A DNA stretch of 64,000 bases from JAAZMI01 sp050948785 (GTDB taxonomy: Bacteria; Bacillota; Dethiobacteria; DTU022; UBA8154), in NCBI GenBank assembly GCA_050948785.1, contig JBMNEM010000002.1:1-64000 (forward strand). Direction: 5' to 3'. The position numbers and the translations under genes are program-made. Shown here piece by piece: positions 8,400 through 16,520 of the stretch (position 1 is the first letter of the stretch; each line of letters begins with the position of its first letter). The notes beneath the pieces were generated by a model, which saw only the letters and a list, made by a program, of their open reading frames with translations, was not told the origin of the DNA and did not search any database.

Positions 8400-8420
8400 T
8401 ACATGAGAGGTGATTTTGCG

Positions 8421-9428
8421 ATGATTGTCGTCACCGGTGCTACGGGACATATTGGCAATGTTCTGGTCAGGAAGCTGCAGGCCAGAGGAGAAAAAGTAAG
8501 AGCCGTGCTGCCGCCAGGGGAAGACAGCAGCCCTCTCGCGGGGTTAAAAGTTGAAATTGTGCCGGGCGATGTCCGCGATCGGCAATCCCTGGTGCACGCT
8601 TTTCAGGGAGCAGAGGCGGTTTTCCACCTGGCCGGGATTATCTCCATTTTGCCGGGGGAAGAAGAGCTGTTATACAAGGTCAACGTGCAGGGAACGGAAA
8701 ATGTCATCGCCGCCTGCCTGCATTCAGGGGTTAAAAGGCTGGTTTTTACGAGCTCCATCCACGCCCTTGCTGAGCTCCCCCATGGTACCGTTATTGACGA
8801 AACATCTCCTTTTGACGCCAGTAGAATCGTCGGGGAATACGGAAAAACAAAGTGTATGGCCACGCTCAAAGTCTTGGAAAGTGTAAAAAACCGGGGGCTG
8901 GAGGCGATCGTCGTCTGTCCCACCGGTGTGATCGGGCCTTTCGATTATAAATTATCCGCCACGGGAAAGGTCATTCGCGATTTTATTGCCAGAAAACTAA
9001 TCGCTTACATTAAGGGAGCGTATGACTTTGTCGATGTGCGCGATGTTGCTGCCGGCCTGATACTTGCCTATGAGAAAGGCTGTAGCGGCCAGGCCTATAT
9101 TTTATCCGGGGAAAGAATCACCCTCGCCGCTCTGCTCGCGATTCTTGAGGAAGAAACCGGGATCAAATACCCCCGCGTGGAACTGCCTCTCTGGCTGGCC
9201 CATGCAGCGGCCGCCTTTACCCCGTACTATTACCGTCTGACAAAAATAAAACCTTATTTTACCAAATACTCCCTTTATCTGCTGACCAGCAATTCGCTGT
9301 TCAGCCACGAAAAAGCCGCCCGCAAACTGGGATATTCTCCCCGCCCCCTCCGGGAAACTCTCCGGGATACAGCCCAATGGATAAAAGCCAATTTCAAGGC
9401 AGCCAGGACAGCCAAGGGCTTTAACTGA
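8421..9428 (+). CDS. NAD-dependent epimerase/dehydratase, extended SDR family
   Basis: A protein of about 335 residues of the extended short-chain dehydrogenase family, similar to dihydroflavonol reductase-like and sugar-epimerase enzymes. The N-terminal TGATGHIG is the NAD(P)-binding glycine motif. The sequence FTSSIHAL supplies the Ser of the catalytic triad, and GEYGKTK the Tyr and Lys. The exact substrate cannot be told. The open frame begins at 8403, but the ATG at 8421 has GAGAGGTGAT just before it and starts directly with the Rossmann strand. It stands alone on the plus strand and converges with the GerMN gene. Confidence 0.85.
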   Translation: MIVVTGATGHIGNVLVRKLQARGEKVRAVLPPGEDSSPLAGLKVEIVPGDVRDRQSLVHAFQGAEAVFHLAGIISILPGEEELLYKVNVQGTENVIAACLHSGVKRLVFTSSIHALAELPHGTVIDETSPFDASRIVGEYGKTKCMATLKVLESVKNRGLEAIVVCPTGVIGPFDYKLSATGKVIRDFIARKLIAYIKGAYDFVDVRDVAAGLILAYEKGCSGQAYILSGERITLAALLAILEEETGIKYPRVELPLWLAHAAAAFTPYYYRLTKIKPYFTKYSLYLLTSNSLFSHEKAARKLGYSPRPLRETLRDTAQWIKANFKAARTAKGFN

Positions 9429-9515
9429 ATTTCCGCTTCATAAGGAACCTACCTGTTCGGGCGATATTATGATTCTATCTCATTAATACAGTTGATTTTC
9501 ATTTTTAAGGGAAGG

Positions 9516-10451
9516 TTATTTGTTTTGGATCATGCCTTCATTTCTCTCGGCCGGTTCTTCCAGGATGGCATGTTCGATGTTCATCGGTTCGCCTTCAACC
9601 GTCATTTTTACACGCTGGATGTAGGGAAACTCCGTGAGAGTATTGACAATGGAGTTGATCGTCATCGCTTCGCCGGTGGCCCCGCCCCAGTGTTTGGTGT
9701 GCATTTCTTCGGAAAAATCCACGTGAGCGGTGCTGCCCTGGATATTGACACTGAGAACTTTTACCTCCGGAGGAATGGCCGGTTTAAGGTTTTTATTGCG
9801 GGGGCCCTTGATCAGTTCTTCCAGAACGAGTCCAATAAATTCATTACGGCTTGTTTCCGGCGGAAACGTTATCGTCCTGGTTTCCCCCACCACTGCAGTT
9901 GCATCTTGATTGCTAAAGTAAAGGATCACATTGGCTTCTTTTTCCTGGGGCTTGACTTCAGTGGGGAAAGTTTCCATAAACCCCCGCGGCATCCCGCTGG
10001 GGCCGATAAGCTCCTCCCCTTCTACCAATATTTTTACCCTATCGATCGCCTCAAACTGGGTTAAAGTATTCACAACAGAGCCTACGCCGATTATTTCAGC
10101 CATGCTGCCGGCAAAGCGGTTAAATTCCTTACTGAAATCAACGATCAAATCACCATCTTGTTCAATAGTCCCGTATACTTTGGTTTCCGGTGAAATATTG
10201 GCTCTGTGCTGATTATTTTCCGGCCCCTTGATCAGCTCTTGTAAGATAATCGTGTATTTATCCTCCCACTGCTGGTAGGAAATACTGCGTTCTTCAGCCA
10301 CGATTTTTTCATTTCCAGCATCGCCGTAAAATAATTTTACAGTTTCCGTGATCGTTTGGGGTTTGGAAACCCCCTGATTTTCCCCACATCCTGCAAAAAC
10401 CACCCCTGCTGCCAACAGCACAATCAAGGCCCCAAAAACATACTTTCTCAA
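9516..10451 (-). CDS. Lipoprotein with two GerMN domains
   Basis: A protein of about 311 residues with a lipoprotein signal: Arg-Lys, a hydrophobic stretch and a VFAGC lipobox. Two GerMN-type domains follow, at about 40-155 and 180-295; each contains a LQELIKGP/LEELIKGP helix, a VDFS(K/S)E strand and a VNTLTxF segment. GerM in Bacillus is needed for sporulation and germination, at the mother-cell side of the spore envelope. An upstream GTG at 10481 is in frame, but the TTG at 10451 has AGGGGGC before it and gives a clean signal peptide. The gene is separated from DUF1290 by a terminator, so it has its own transcript. Confidence 0.8.
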   Translation of the reverse strand: MRKYVFGALIVLLAAGVVFAGCGENQGVSKPQTITETVKLFYGDAGNEKIVAEERSISYQQWEDKYTIILQELIKGPENNQHRANISPETKVYGTIEQDGDLIVDFSKEFNRFAGSMAEIIGVGSVVNTLTQFEAIDRVKILVEGEELIGPSGMPRGFMETFPTEVKPQEKEANVILYFSNQDATAVVGETRTITFPPETSRNEFIGLVLEELIKGPRNKNLKPAIPPEVKVLSVNIQGSTAHVDFSEEMHTKHWGGATGEAMTINSIVNTLTEFPYIQRVKMTVEGEPMNIEHAILEEPAERNEGMIQNK

Positions 10452-10569
10452 ACCTGCCGCCCCCTTTTGTTTTTTACACACACTTGAGAACGCCTTTAAG
10501 CTATTTTTTCCCTAAGGGATGCATTTTATAAATGGCTCTACTGCATAAAGTCGACCTCTTAATTTAAAT

Positions 10570-10616
10570 GAAAAAACGTGGATAGAAGGCGACGGACACA
10601 GCCATCTTTTCCACGT
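10570..10616 (-). terminator. Intrinsic terminator after the DUF881-DUF1290 pair
   Basis: On the minus strand a long hairpin with arms ACGTGGA and TCCACGT, plus inner AGA/TCT and GGC/GCC pairs, is followed by a run of six T. It lies about 55 bases after the DUF1290 stop. Confidence 0.7.
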
Positions 10617-10670
10617 AGTATTGCGCCTTTCCCTTTTAATTGGTGCGTTTCGTACGCCTCACGAAACCCC

Positions 10671-11036
10671 CTAAATATTCCTTTTCCTTTGTGTACGCCA
10701 ATTATCCAGCAGATACCGGCGCATAACAGCCAGGTTTTGAAAAATACGTACACCAAAAGCAAAAACAGCCGCATAGTAAATTTCCAGGCCCAGGCGGTCA
10801 CCCAAATAGGTAAAAGCAGCAGCTAAAAGTGCATTGATAAAGAAACCGCTGATAAAAACAACCGGGTCAAAATGGTGCTCCATATTCGCACGTAAACCGC
10901 CAAAAACAGAATCCAGTGAGGCCATGATCGCTACCGCGATATAACGCGCATAGGCTGCCGGGAAGGTAAAAGGAAAAATAAGGCCTAAAGCCACGCCCAC
11001 CAGTAATCCGAGCAGGGGAAACAAAGTAATCATCAT
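10671..11036 (-). CDS. sbp: DUF1290 small basic membrane protein (Sbp-like)
   Basis: A protein of 121 residues of the DUF1290 / small basic protein family, encoded upstream of ftsA in Bacillus. Three to four hydrophobic segments fill residues 1-100: FPLLGLLVGVALGLIFPF, a second around 28-45, a third with FISGFFINALLAAAF, and a fourth around AAVFAFG. The C-terminus is short and basic (RRYLLDNWRTQRKRN). Its ATG overlaps the DUF881 stop in an ATGA, so the two are translationally coupled. The function is unknown; the pairing with DUF881 is conserved in Firmicutes. Confidence 0.85.
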   Translation of the reverse strand: MMITLFPLLGLLVGVALGLIFPFTFPAAYARYIAVAIMASLDSVFGGLRANMEHHFDPVVFISGFFINALLAAAFTYLGDRLGLEIYYAAVFAFGVRIFQNLAVMRRYLLDNWRTQRKRNI

Positions 11037-11746
11037 TCTTTCTCCTCCTTACTCACCGGCTGTGCATAATTGAAGGTGTGGCTGCCGACATAAGCAGGCA
11101 ACGTCAGGTTATCTGTTTTTTGTATTTGAATCTGAATACCCCAAAATTGAAAAGTATCCATGATGCCGCCACGCATGTTCAGAGATGAATCCAGCGCCTC
11201 CGGAGAACCTATGGCCTGCACCACATAAGGTGGAGCAATACGTGTGTTGTTGACAGAAATAGTGGGGCCGGCACAGCGAATTTCAGTGGAGGTTACAACC
11301 CGCTGCTCATTGATCGCTATCGCCTCTGCTCCAGCTGCTTTAAGTTCATTGACCAGTTTAAGTAAATCATCATCGTGAATCAAAAAAAGGTTGGGATCCT
11401 GCCCCGCCTGGACTGTACGTGCACTGTCATCAAGAGTGATGATGATCCCCGGGCCTTGGAGAGCGGTGAGCCCGGCAGCCATCTGGACCTCTTTTAATTC
11501 CTCCTGAAATTTATCAGATGGGTTTTTAGCACTGAGCAGATCATTGATTTGCACCGTAAGTTTATGAACCTGGGTGCGCAGCGCATCCCGCTCTGATTCG
11601 GCCTGCTTGAGCAGATCGGTCATTTCTTCCAGTCTTTTGGTCGGGATATCGCTGCGGATGCCGGCTTGCGTCCGGAACTGAGCGGTAAGGGTCAGGCCCA
11701 GGATGATACAGACCAGGGTAATCCAGATCAGATTGCTTCGCTTCAC
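11033..11746 (-). CDS. DUF881 protein (YlxW/YlxX family)
   Basis: A 237-residue protein with one N-terminal membrane helix (about 6-22), a coiled coil at about 38-75, and a DUF881 domain from about 95 on. Signature stretches are GPGIIITLDDS, LLKLVNELKAAGAEAIAINEQRV and the C-terminal AIGSPEAL. Family members sit beside sbp and ftsA in Firmicutes. Their role is not settled, but they are predicted to act at the outer face of the membrane. The start is GTG at 11746, preceded by an AGGAGGTGA ribosome site. It is first in a two-gene operon with DUF1290. Confidence 0.85.
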   Translation of the reverse strand: MKRSNLIWITLVCIILGLTLTAQFRTQAGIRSDIPTKRLEEMTDLLKQAESERDALRTQVHKLTVQINDLLSAKNPSDKFQEELKEVQMAAGLTALQGPGIIITLDDSARTVQAGQDPNLFLIHDDDLLKLVNELKAAGAEAIAINEQRVVTSTEIRCAGPTISVNNTRIAPPYVVQAIGSPEALDSSLNMRGGIMDTFQFWGIQIQIQKTDNLTLPAYVGSHTFNYAQPVSKEEKE

Positions 11747-11784
11747 CTCCGAAGCTCACCTCCTAAATTAAGGTTGTCTACATA

Positions 11785-11813
11785 ATTATAACATACATTC
11801 CCGAACACAACAG
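11785..11813 (-). promoter_or_regulatory. SigmaA-type promoter of the DUF881-DUF1290 operon
   Basis: On the minus strand CTGTTG (11808-11813) and TATAAT (11785-11790) are 17 bases apart. The -10 is preceded by TGT, making an extended -10. It lies about 40 bases before the DUF881 start. Confidence 0.6.
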
Positions 11814-11953
11814 TATGCCACCTTTAGCAATAACTGCCCAAAGCACCTCTTTTTCCCGCAGGCCTGGGTTTGGAGCTCTTGGTTACATATTTAAACAGTT
11901 TATGGGGAACATATTGGTAAATAATCAAGAAATAATCAAGGAAGGGGTTCTAG

Positions 11954-12163
11954 ATGGATATTAGCGGAAGGAACCAATTAACAGGCAAAGTCATCAACAC
12001 TGTTCCGGGAACAGTAACTGCTGAAGTGGAAATTGATATCGGTGCCGGAAACAAGGTTACCGGCGTAATCTCTAAAAAATCCCTTGATGAGCTGCAAATC
12101 AAACCAGGTGATCAGTTAACCGCTTTAATCAAAGCAACGTCCGTAATGTTTATAAAAGGTTAA
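11954..12163 (+). CDS. Mop-type molbindin (molybdate/tungstate-binding)
   Basis: A 69-residue protein made of a single TOBE/Mop domain. Features include the N-terminal SGRNQLTGKV, a central AEVEIDIGAG and the SLDELQIKPGDQLTALIKATSVM segment, which are hallmarks of molbindins. These small proteins form hexamers that bind molybdate or tungstate and act as cytoplasmic stores. The ATG has GGAAGGGG before it. The gene lies on the plus strand and converges with the tungstate ABC transporter genes, so it is related to them by function but not by transcript. Confidence 0.9.
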   Translation: MDISGRNQLTGKVINTVPGTVTAEVEIDIGAGNKVTGVISKKSLDELQIKPGDQLTALIKATSVMFIKG

Positions 12164-12270
12164 TGCTCATACAGGGCAACCCTAAATTCTGAACCTTGGC
12201 CATTCATCCTGAGGGTAAGCTCTCAGGTTTTTGGCAAAATGTTAATCACGAAGGTAATTGCTTTGATAAT

Positions 12271-12306
12271 GATGCAGAAGGCTCCAATAAAGAGCTCTTC
12301 TGCATC
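12271..12306. other. Inverted repeat between mop and tupC
   Basis: Arms GATGCAGAAG and CTTCTGCATC, plus an inner GCTC/GAGC pair, form a stable hairpin with a one-base bulge. It lies between two convergent genes and could end transcription from either side, but neither strand has a clear T run. Confidence 0.45.
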
Positions 12307-12342
12307 TTCTGCATTTATAACCAATTATTCTCTTCTTTGTAG

Positions 12343-12378
12343 ACTAGTAAATCATCTGCAAACTAGTAAACCATCTGC
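12343..12378. repeat. 17-base direct duplication over the tupC stop
   Basis: The unit ACTAGTAAA(T or C)CATCTGC occurs at 12343-12359 and 12362-12378. The second unit holds the last codons and stop of tupC. It looks like a recent slippage duplication. Confidence 0.8.
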
Positions 12379-13103
12379 CCCTCGATAAAAGCCCTGGTGC
12401 GGGGATCTTTCGGAGAGGAAAATATTTTTTCCACCCCACCCTGCTCCACAATCCGTCCTCCATAGAGGAAAATGATTTCCTGGGCCACTCTTCTGGCCTG
12501 AAAAATATTGTGAGTAACCAAAATAATGGTCATCCCCGCGTTCCGGTTCAAATCCAAAATTAGTTTCTCAAGCAGTTCTACATTGAAAGGATCCAGGTTG
12601 GCCGTAGGTTCATCGAGCAGCAGCAGCGAAGGTTCAAAGGCCACTGCCCGCGCCAGGGCCACCCGCTGGGCTTCGCCCCCCGAAAGGGTTAAGGCTTTGC
12701 GCCCGGCGAACTCCGCCAGCCCTATTTTTTCCAACAGGGCAGTCACTTTTTTTTGAACTTCTTCTTTTTTAAAACGGCGCGCTTTCAAACCATAGGCGAT
12801 ATTTTCCCCGACAGTAGTATTAAAGAGCAGCGGTTTTTGAAAAACCATGGTCATCTCCTGCTGAACCGCAGTTCCCATGTGCTCACTTTTACTGATTTTT
12901 TGCCCATGAAAAAAGATACTGCCGGTAGTTGGCTCCTCCAGAAGGTTGACCAGGCGCAGCAGCGTGCTTTTTCCCGCTCCGCTGGGGCCGATCAGGCCGT
13001 AAATTTTGCCCTTTTGAAAAGACAATTTCTTCACATTCAAAACTTCCCGCTTGTAAACTTTGGAAAGTTTCTCCACGCTTAAGATAATTTCATTACCCGG
13101 CAC
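12363..13103 (-). CDS. tupC: Tungstate ABC transporter, ATP-binding subunit
   Basis: An ABC ATPase of about 246 residues. Walker A is GPSGAGKST, the signature is LSGGEAQRVALARA, Walker B is LLLLDEPTANLD and the switch histidine is in LVTHNI. The open frame extends to 13226. The GTG at 13103 has a GGGAGG stretch before it and overlaps the end of tupB by 11 bases, so I chose it. It energises uptake of tungstate by TupB and TupA. It is the last gene of the tupA-tupB-tupC unit. Molybdate ModC proteins carry a C-terminal TOBE domain; this one lacks it, which fits TupC. Confidence 0.85.
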   Translation of the reverse strand: MPGNEIILSVEKLSKVYKREVLNVKKLSFQKGKIYGLIGPSGAGKSTLLRLVNLLEEPTTGSIFFHGQKISKSEHMGTAVQQEMTMVFQKPLLFNTTVGENIAYGLKARRFKKEEVQKKVTALLEKIGLAEFAGRKALTLSGGEAQRVALARAVAFEPSLLLLDEPTANLDPFNVELLEKLILDLNRNAGMTIILVTHNIFQARRVAQEIIFLYGGRIVEQGGVEKIFSSPKDPRTRAFIEGQMVY

Positions 13104-13797
13104 CTTCTTCTCTCCCTCCCTGGATAAAATAATAAAACAGGGAATTAATTGGGAAAGAGATCGCCAATAAAACAATTCCCAGTCCGATAGCCAGCTCAAA
13201 ATTCCCTTTATTCGTTTCCAGGACAATCGCCGTGGTCATGACTCTGGTATGGTTTTCGATATTGCCACCGACAATCATGACCGCCCCGACTTCAGCCACG
13301 ACCCGCCCGAAACCGGAAACAATGGCGCCGAAAATAGCAAAGCGGGCTTCCCGCACCACTGTCCAGGCTGTCTGCAAGCTGCTGGCCCCAAGCGTCTGCG
13401 CTGTTTCACGCACTTCTTTGCCCTGGCCGCGGATGCCGATCATGGTCAGTCCGGTAATAATCGGCAGGGCCAGAAAAACCTGGGCTGTGACGATGGCCGT
13501 AGGTGTATGCAGAAGCCCCAAAACGCCCAGGGGTCCCTTTCGGGATAAAAAAAGATAGATGATCAAGCCGGCTACGACCGGCGGCAGGCCCATAAGTGTG
13601 TAGATCACCTTGCTCAGCAGGCGAATCCGTTCCGGCGGCTTAAGGCCCAGATAAGTCCCCAAAGGAACACCGCAAAGAGCCCCCACGGCAATAGCCGCCC
13701 CGGAAACCCGCAGCGACAGGGCTACAATGCGGAGCAGATAAGGATCCAGGACAAAGATCAGGCGAAAAGCTTCCAAAATTCCTTCAAAGAGAGACAA
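13093..13797 (-). CDS. tupB: Tungstate ABC transporter, permease subunit
   Basis: A permease of about 234 residues with five or more membrane helices. The cytoplasmic EAA loop (VRETAQTLGASSLQTAWTVV) contacts the ATPase. The ends GRVVAEVGAVMIVGGNI and ETNKGNFELAIGLG match TupB proteins. An ATG at 13815 is in frame, but GGGAGGA inside the first codons points to TTG at 13797. It overlaps tupC by 11 bases and lies about 205 bases downstream of tupA, with an intrinsic terminator in between. Confidence 0.85.
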   Translation of the reverse strand: MSLFEGILEAFRLIFVLDPYLLRIVALSLRVSGAAIAVGALCGVPLGTYLGLKPPERIRLLSKVIYTLMGLPPVVAGLIIYLFLSRKGPLGVLGLLHTPTAIVTAQVFLALPIITGLTMIGIRGQGKEVRETAQTLGASSLQTAWTVVREARFAIFGAIVSGFGRVVAEVGAVMIVGGNIENHTRVMTTAIVLETNKGNFELAIGLGIVLLAISFPINSLFYYFIQGGREEGAG

Positions 13798-13881
13798 GAT
13801 TTTTCCTCCCGCCATGCAAAATATATCATCTTCAATCTTTCAATCCTTCAATCCCAACTCTTGTATCTCCTGCAAAACAGC

Positions 13882-13911
13882 AAAAAAAGAACCGGCCGGC
13901 AAGCCGGCCGG
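13882..13911 (-). terminator. Intrinsic terminator between tupA and tupB
   Basis: On the minus strand, an 8 bp GC-only stem (CCGGCCGG on each side, loop of four) is followed by TTCTTTTTTT. It lies about 90 bases after the tupA stop and upstream of tupB. Confidence 0.8.
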
Positions 13912-14002
13912 CTAATCCAGAGTAGCAAATAGGCCTGGACATACCTTTAAGCAAGGTTGTCCCTCTGAAAGCTTTTGAATTTCCAGGTTAATAATAACCC
14001 GC

Positions 14003-14956
14003 CTAAACAATGCTGCCGCTAAGGCGCCCAAATTGTCCGTTAAAACTGACTTCGACACCTAAGCCGGGGAAAAACAGGCTCTGTCCCTCTTTTTTAAATC
14101 CAGAGATCCGTTCCTTGCCTTCTTCAGAAGTGAAAAACTCAATCAATTTTTTGGCGCTTTCATATTTAATATGCTCATGTTTCTCCGGGTTTACGGCCAT
14201 AATCCCGTACTGGTTAAAGAGCAGCGGATCCCCTTCCAGTACAATCTCGAGATCCAGCGTATCTTTTAAGGATAAATAGGTAGCCCGGTCGGTAATCGTA
14301 TAACCTAAAGATTCGTCAGCGACACGCAGGGTATCCGCCATGCCTGAACCTACCGCTTTGTACCAGTCACCTTGTTCTTTGACATCAGCGCTTTCCCACA
14401 AAGCAAGCTCCCGGCGGTGAGTTCCGGAATCGTCTCCCCGCGAAACAAAGGGATTTTCACCTGCTGCAATGGCCGCAAACGCTTCCACTACGCTTTCCAT
14501 CTCCTGCAGGCCGGCCGGATCTTCCGCAGGCCCGACAATGATAAAGTCATTATACATGACATCTTCACGATCCGTAAAGTAGCCCTCTTCAACAAGCTGG
14601 AGCTCTGATTTCCTATCGTGAACGAGGAGAACATCCGCATCCCCTCTTTTACCCAGTTCTATGGCCTGGCCTGTCCCTTTGGAGACAACCCGGACTTCAA
14701 TCCCATACTCCTCCTCAAACACGGGGAGCAGCTCGTCCAAAAGACCGGAATCATAAGTGCTGGTCGTCGTCGCCAGAGTAATAAATTCATCTACAGTCGC
14801 CTCTCCTGCACCGTTCTCTTCTTCCCCGGTTGCCGGCGGGGTATCCGTGGCACACCCACAGGCCAGTGTTAACGAAAATACAAGCAGTAACGCCAAAGAA
14901 GCCCAGAAAAGAGACCTTTTACCAACCCCGCGTCTTTTAAAAATTTTTTTAACCAT
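14003..14956 (-). CDS. tupA: Tungstate ABC transporter, substrate-binding lipoprotein
   Basis: A binding protein of 317 residues. It has a basic N-terminus, a hydrophobic signal and a lipobox in LTLACGC. The oxyanion site motif TTTS lies at about 63-66, in LATTTSTYDSGLLD. SRGDDSGTHRREL is the second ligand loop, and YNDFIIVGP a family signature. It captures tungstate outside the membrane for TupB and TupC. The ATG at 14956 has AGGGG before it. The leader is about 230 bases from a strong promoter and contains a paired structure. A paralogous binding domain is fused to the regulator at 16521-17735. Confidence 0.9.
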   Translation of the reverse strand: MVKKIFKRRGVGKRSLFWASLALLLVFSLTLACGCATDTPPATGEEENGAGEATVDEFITLATTTSTYDSGLLDELLPVFEEEYGIEVRVVSKGTGQAIELGKRGDADVLLVHDRKSELQLVEEGYFTDREDVMYNDFIIVGPAEDPAGLQEMESVVEAFAAIAAGENPFVSRGDDSGTHRRELALWESADVKEQGDWYKAVGSGMADTLRVADESLGYTITDRATYLSLKDTLDLEIVLEGDPLLFNQYGIMAVNPEKHEHIKYESAKKLIEFFTSEEGKERISGFKKEGQSLFFPGLGVEVSFNGQFGRLSGSIV

Positions 14957-15018
14957 TTCGTTTGACCCCTTTCTTTTTTCTAGCTCCAGTTTTTATCTGG
15001 CGCTTAGGAAACATTGAT

Positions 15019-15072
15019 AGTCTACAAGCCCGGTGTGTATTTTACTACATACCGGCAGAAAAAAAATAGACT
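15019..15072 (-). promoter_or_regulatory. Possible leader RNA structure upstream of tupA
   Basis: An outer pairing AGTCTA/TAGACT (15067-15072 with 15019-15024) encloses a nine-position stem (CCGGTATGT with ACACACCGG, one mismatch) and an internal U8 tract. It lies in the 5' leader of tupA, about 65 bases from the start. It could be a ligand-sensing leader or an operator. It does not match any riboswitch I can recognise. Confidence 0.4.
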
Positions 15073-15194
15073 CCCCTCGCAACTTTTTTAATGTAGTTTT
15101 TTACCCACAAGCTGAAAACTGAGGTTGAAACTCTTTTCTTTTTTTCCTTCCACCCCCTGAGCTGAAACAGAATTTTTATCTCTCTCTGCTTCTG

Positions 15195-15224
15195 ATTATA
15201 TCTAAAAGAAGGACAAGCTGTCAA
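15195..15224 (-). promoter_or_regulatory. Strong sigmaA-type promoter of the tup operon
   Basis: TTGACA (15219-15224) and TATAAT (15195-15200) on the minus strand, with an 18-base spacer. Both boxes match the consensus perfectly. The tupA start lies about 240 bases downstream. Confidence 0.8.
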
Positions 15225-15361
15225 CCAAAAAAATTTGCATTTGTTTCCAATCTCCACAGAATCTTCGCCTGCAAGTACCCCGGCACCTGCCATTTCGTTT
15301 CTGCGCAGTAGGCGCGCTCCCAACGCCTGCTGCAAGCCTGCTGCCGGTGTCACAAGCTAAA

Positions 15362-16519
15362 TTATTTATGCCACCGGATCCATCCCTTTTCAATCCCCTT
15401 GGCCAGGATGAAACCGGCAACAAAAGCAACAGCGGGGTTTGTGGCCAGAGCAAGAGCAGCCACAGCCAGGACAAGAAAAAATTCATGGCGTTGCTTGACA
15501 TGCTTGGCTGCGGAGGCCAGGTCGATTCCGCTGTAAAAAAGCAGGCAGCCCAGAGCGGCCTCGGGAATCAGGGCAAAAACTTTTGCCCCGTCACTCCCTA
15601 AAAAAAGCCCGCTGGCCAGCAGCATAAACCCTATGATATAGGCGGTACGCTTTGTCCTGCCGCCGAAGCGGTAGTGCGCAGCAACTCCGCCGCTGCCGTG
15701 ACACATCATATATCCCCCCATGGGCGCAGCCAGAAGATTGGCGGCCCCCATGGTCATACAGAGATTCCGGTCCTGGACACGGGCAGCGCGGTCGCCAAAA
15801 AGCTCCCGGGCCACAGCGGTAGTAACCAAAACGGCATTGGCCAGTGTGAGGGGCAGCTGCGGCAGGGCGGCCAAAAAAAACCCTCTGTGAAAATCCGCTG
15901 CAGCAGGCAGGGTTATGCCGGGAAAGTGCAGCCCGATAGAAATAGAGGGAAAAGCCAGCTCCGGGTGCAGAAGGAAGTTCAGTGCAATCCCTGCCGCTAC
16001 AGCCATGATTGCCGCAGGGAAACGCCTACTTTGAAGAAAGAACAGCATCAGGACCAAAATAGGCCAGCCCAGAAGTGGATCCTTGCCGATCATTTTCACA
16101 CCCAGCATGGCCAGCGACAGACCTAATCCCACTTGAATGCCGCTGATGACCACCGGTGGAGTAAGGCGTGCGATGAAGTCGATCAGTCCGGACAGGCCCA
16201 GCACCAACAGCACCGCACCGGTGATCAGGCCTGCAGCTGCAACCTCACCCGGGGTGAGCTGGTGCACCAGCACCGCCGCTGAAGCTGCCTTCATGGGCTG
16301 AACAGCCATGGGTATTTTGTAAAACCAGCCGCAGAAAATATAAAATAGTCCGAAACCGGTAAAAATGCTTGCCGGGTTAAAACCCGCCACAGAAATGGCC
16401 CCGAGTACATAGGGGAGAAAGGTGCCCAAATCCCCTATCGAACCGGACAATTCTCCCCAAAAACTGACTTTATTTTGTTCCGGAGCGCTGCTCTGTACTT
16501 CTGTTTCCACAGTTTTCAT
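15362..16519 (-). CDS. MOT1-type molybdate/sulfate-family transporter
   Basis: A protein of 385 residues with about ten to twelve membrane helices, of the MOT1/SulP-related family of molybdate transporters. Key family stretches are GELSGSIGDLGTFLPYVLG near the start, KIPMAVQPMKAASAAVL, and MTMGAANLLAAPMGGYMMCHGSGG in the second half. Known members carry molybdate with high affinity. Here the substrate could also be tungstate. The frame is open to 16675, but the ATG at 16519 follows the regulator stop by one base, indicating coupled translation. Confidence 0.85.
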   Translation of the reverse strand: MKTVETEVQSSAPEQNKVSFWGELSGSIGDLGTFLPYVLGAISVAGFNPASIFTGFGLFYIFCGWFYKIPMAVQPMKAASAAVLVHQLTPGEVAAAGLITGAVLLVLGLSGLIDFIARLTPPVVISGIQVGLGLSLAMLGVKMIGKDPLLGWPILVLMLFFLQSRRFPAAIMAVAAGIALNFLLHPELAFPSISIGLHFPGITLPAAADFHRGFFLAALPQLPLTLANAVLVTTAVARELFGDRAARVQDRNLCMTMGAANLLAAPMGGYMMCHGSGGVAAHYRFGGRTKRTAYIIGFMLLASGLFLGSDGAKVFALIPEAALGCLLFYSGIDLASAAKHVKQRHEFFLVLAVAALALATNPAVAFVAGFILAKGIEKGWIRWHK

Positions 16520-16520
16520 C

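Larger units (their letters stand above)
14957..15361 (-). other. Non-coding stretch between MOT1 and tupA with promoter and structured leader
   Basis: About 400 bases without a gene. It contains the promoter at 15195-15224 and a leader of about 230 bases. Further upstream is a hairpin (arms near 15305-15335, GCAGTAGGCG and CGCCTGCTGC with one wobble) that may end the MOT1 transcript. Confidence 0.6.

Noticed and set aside
12271..12306. Intrinsic terminator for mop or tupC
   Set aside because: The stem is strong, but neither strand has a T run after it, so I list it only as an inverted repeat.
15019..15072. Molybdenum cofactor riboswitch upstream of tupA
   Set aside because: Some pairing is present, but I do not see the conserved sequence blocks of that riboswitch, so no class is assigned.
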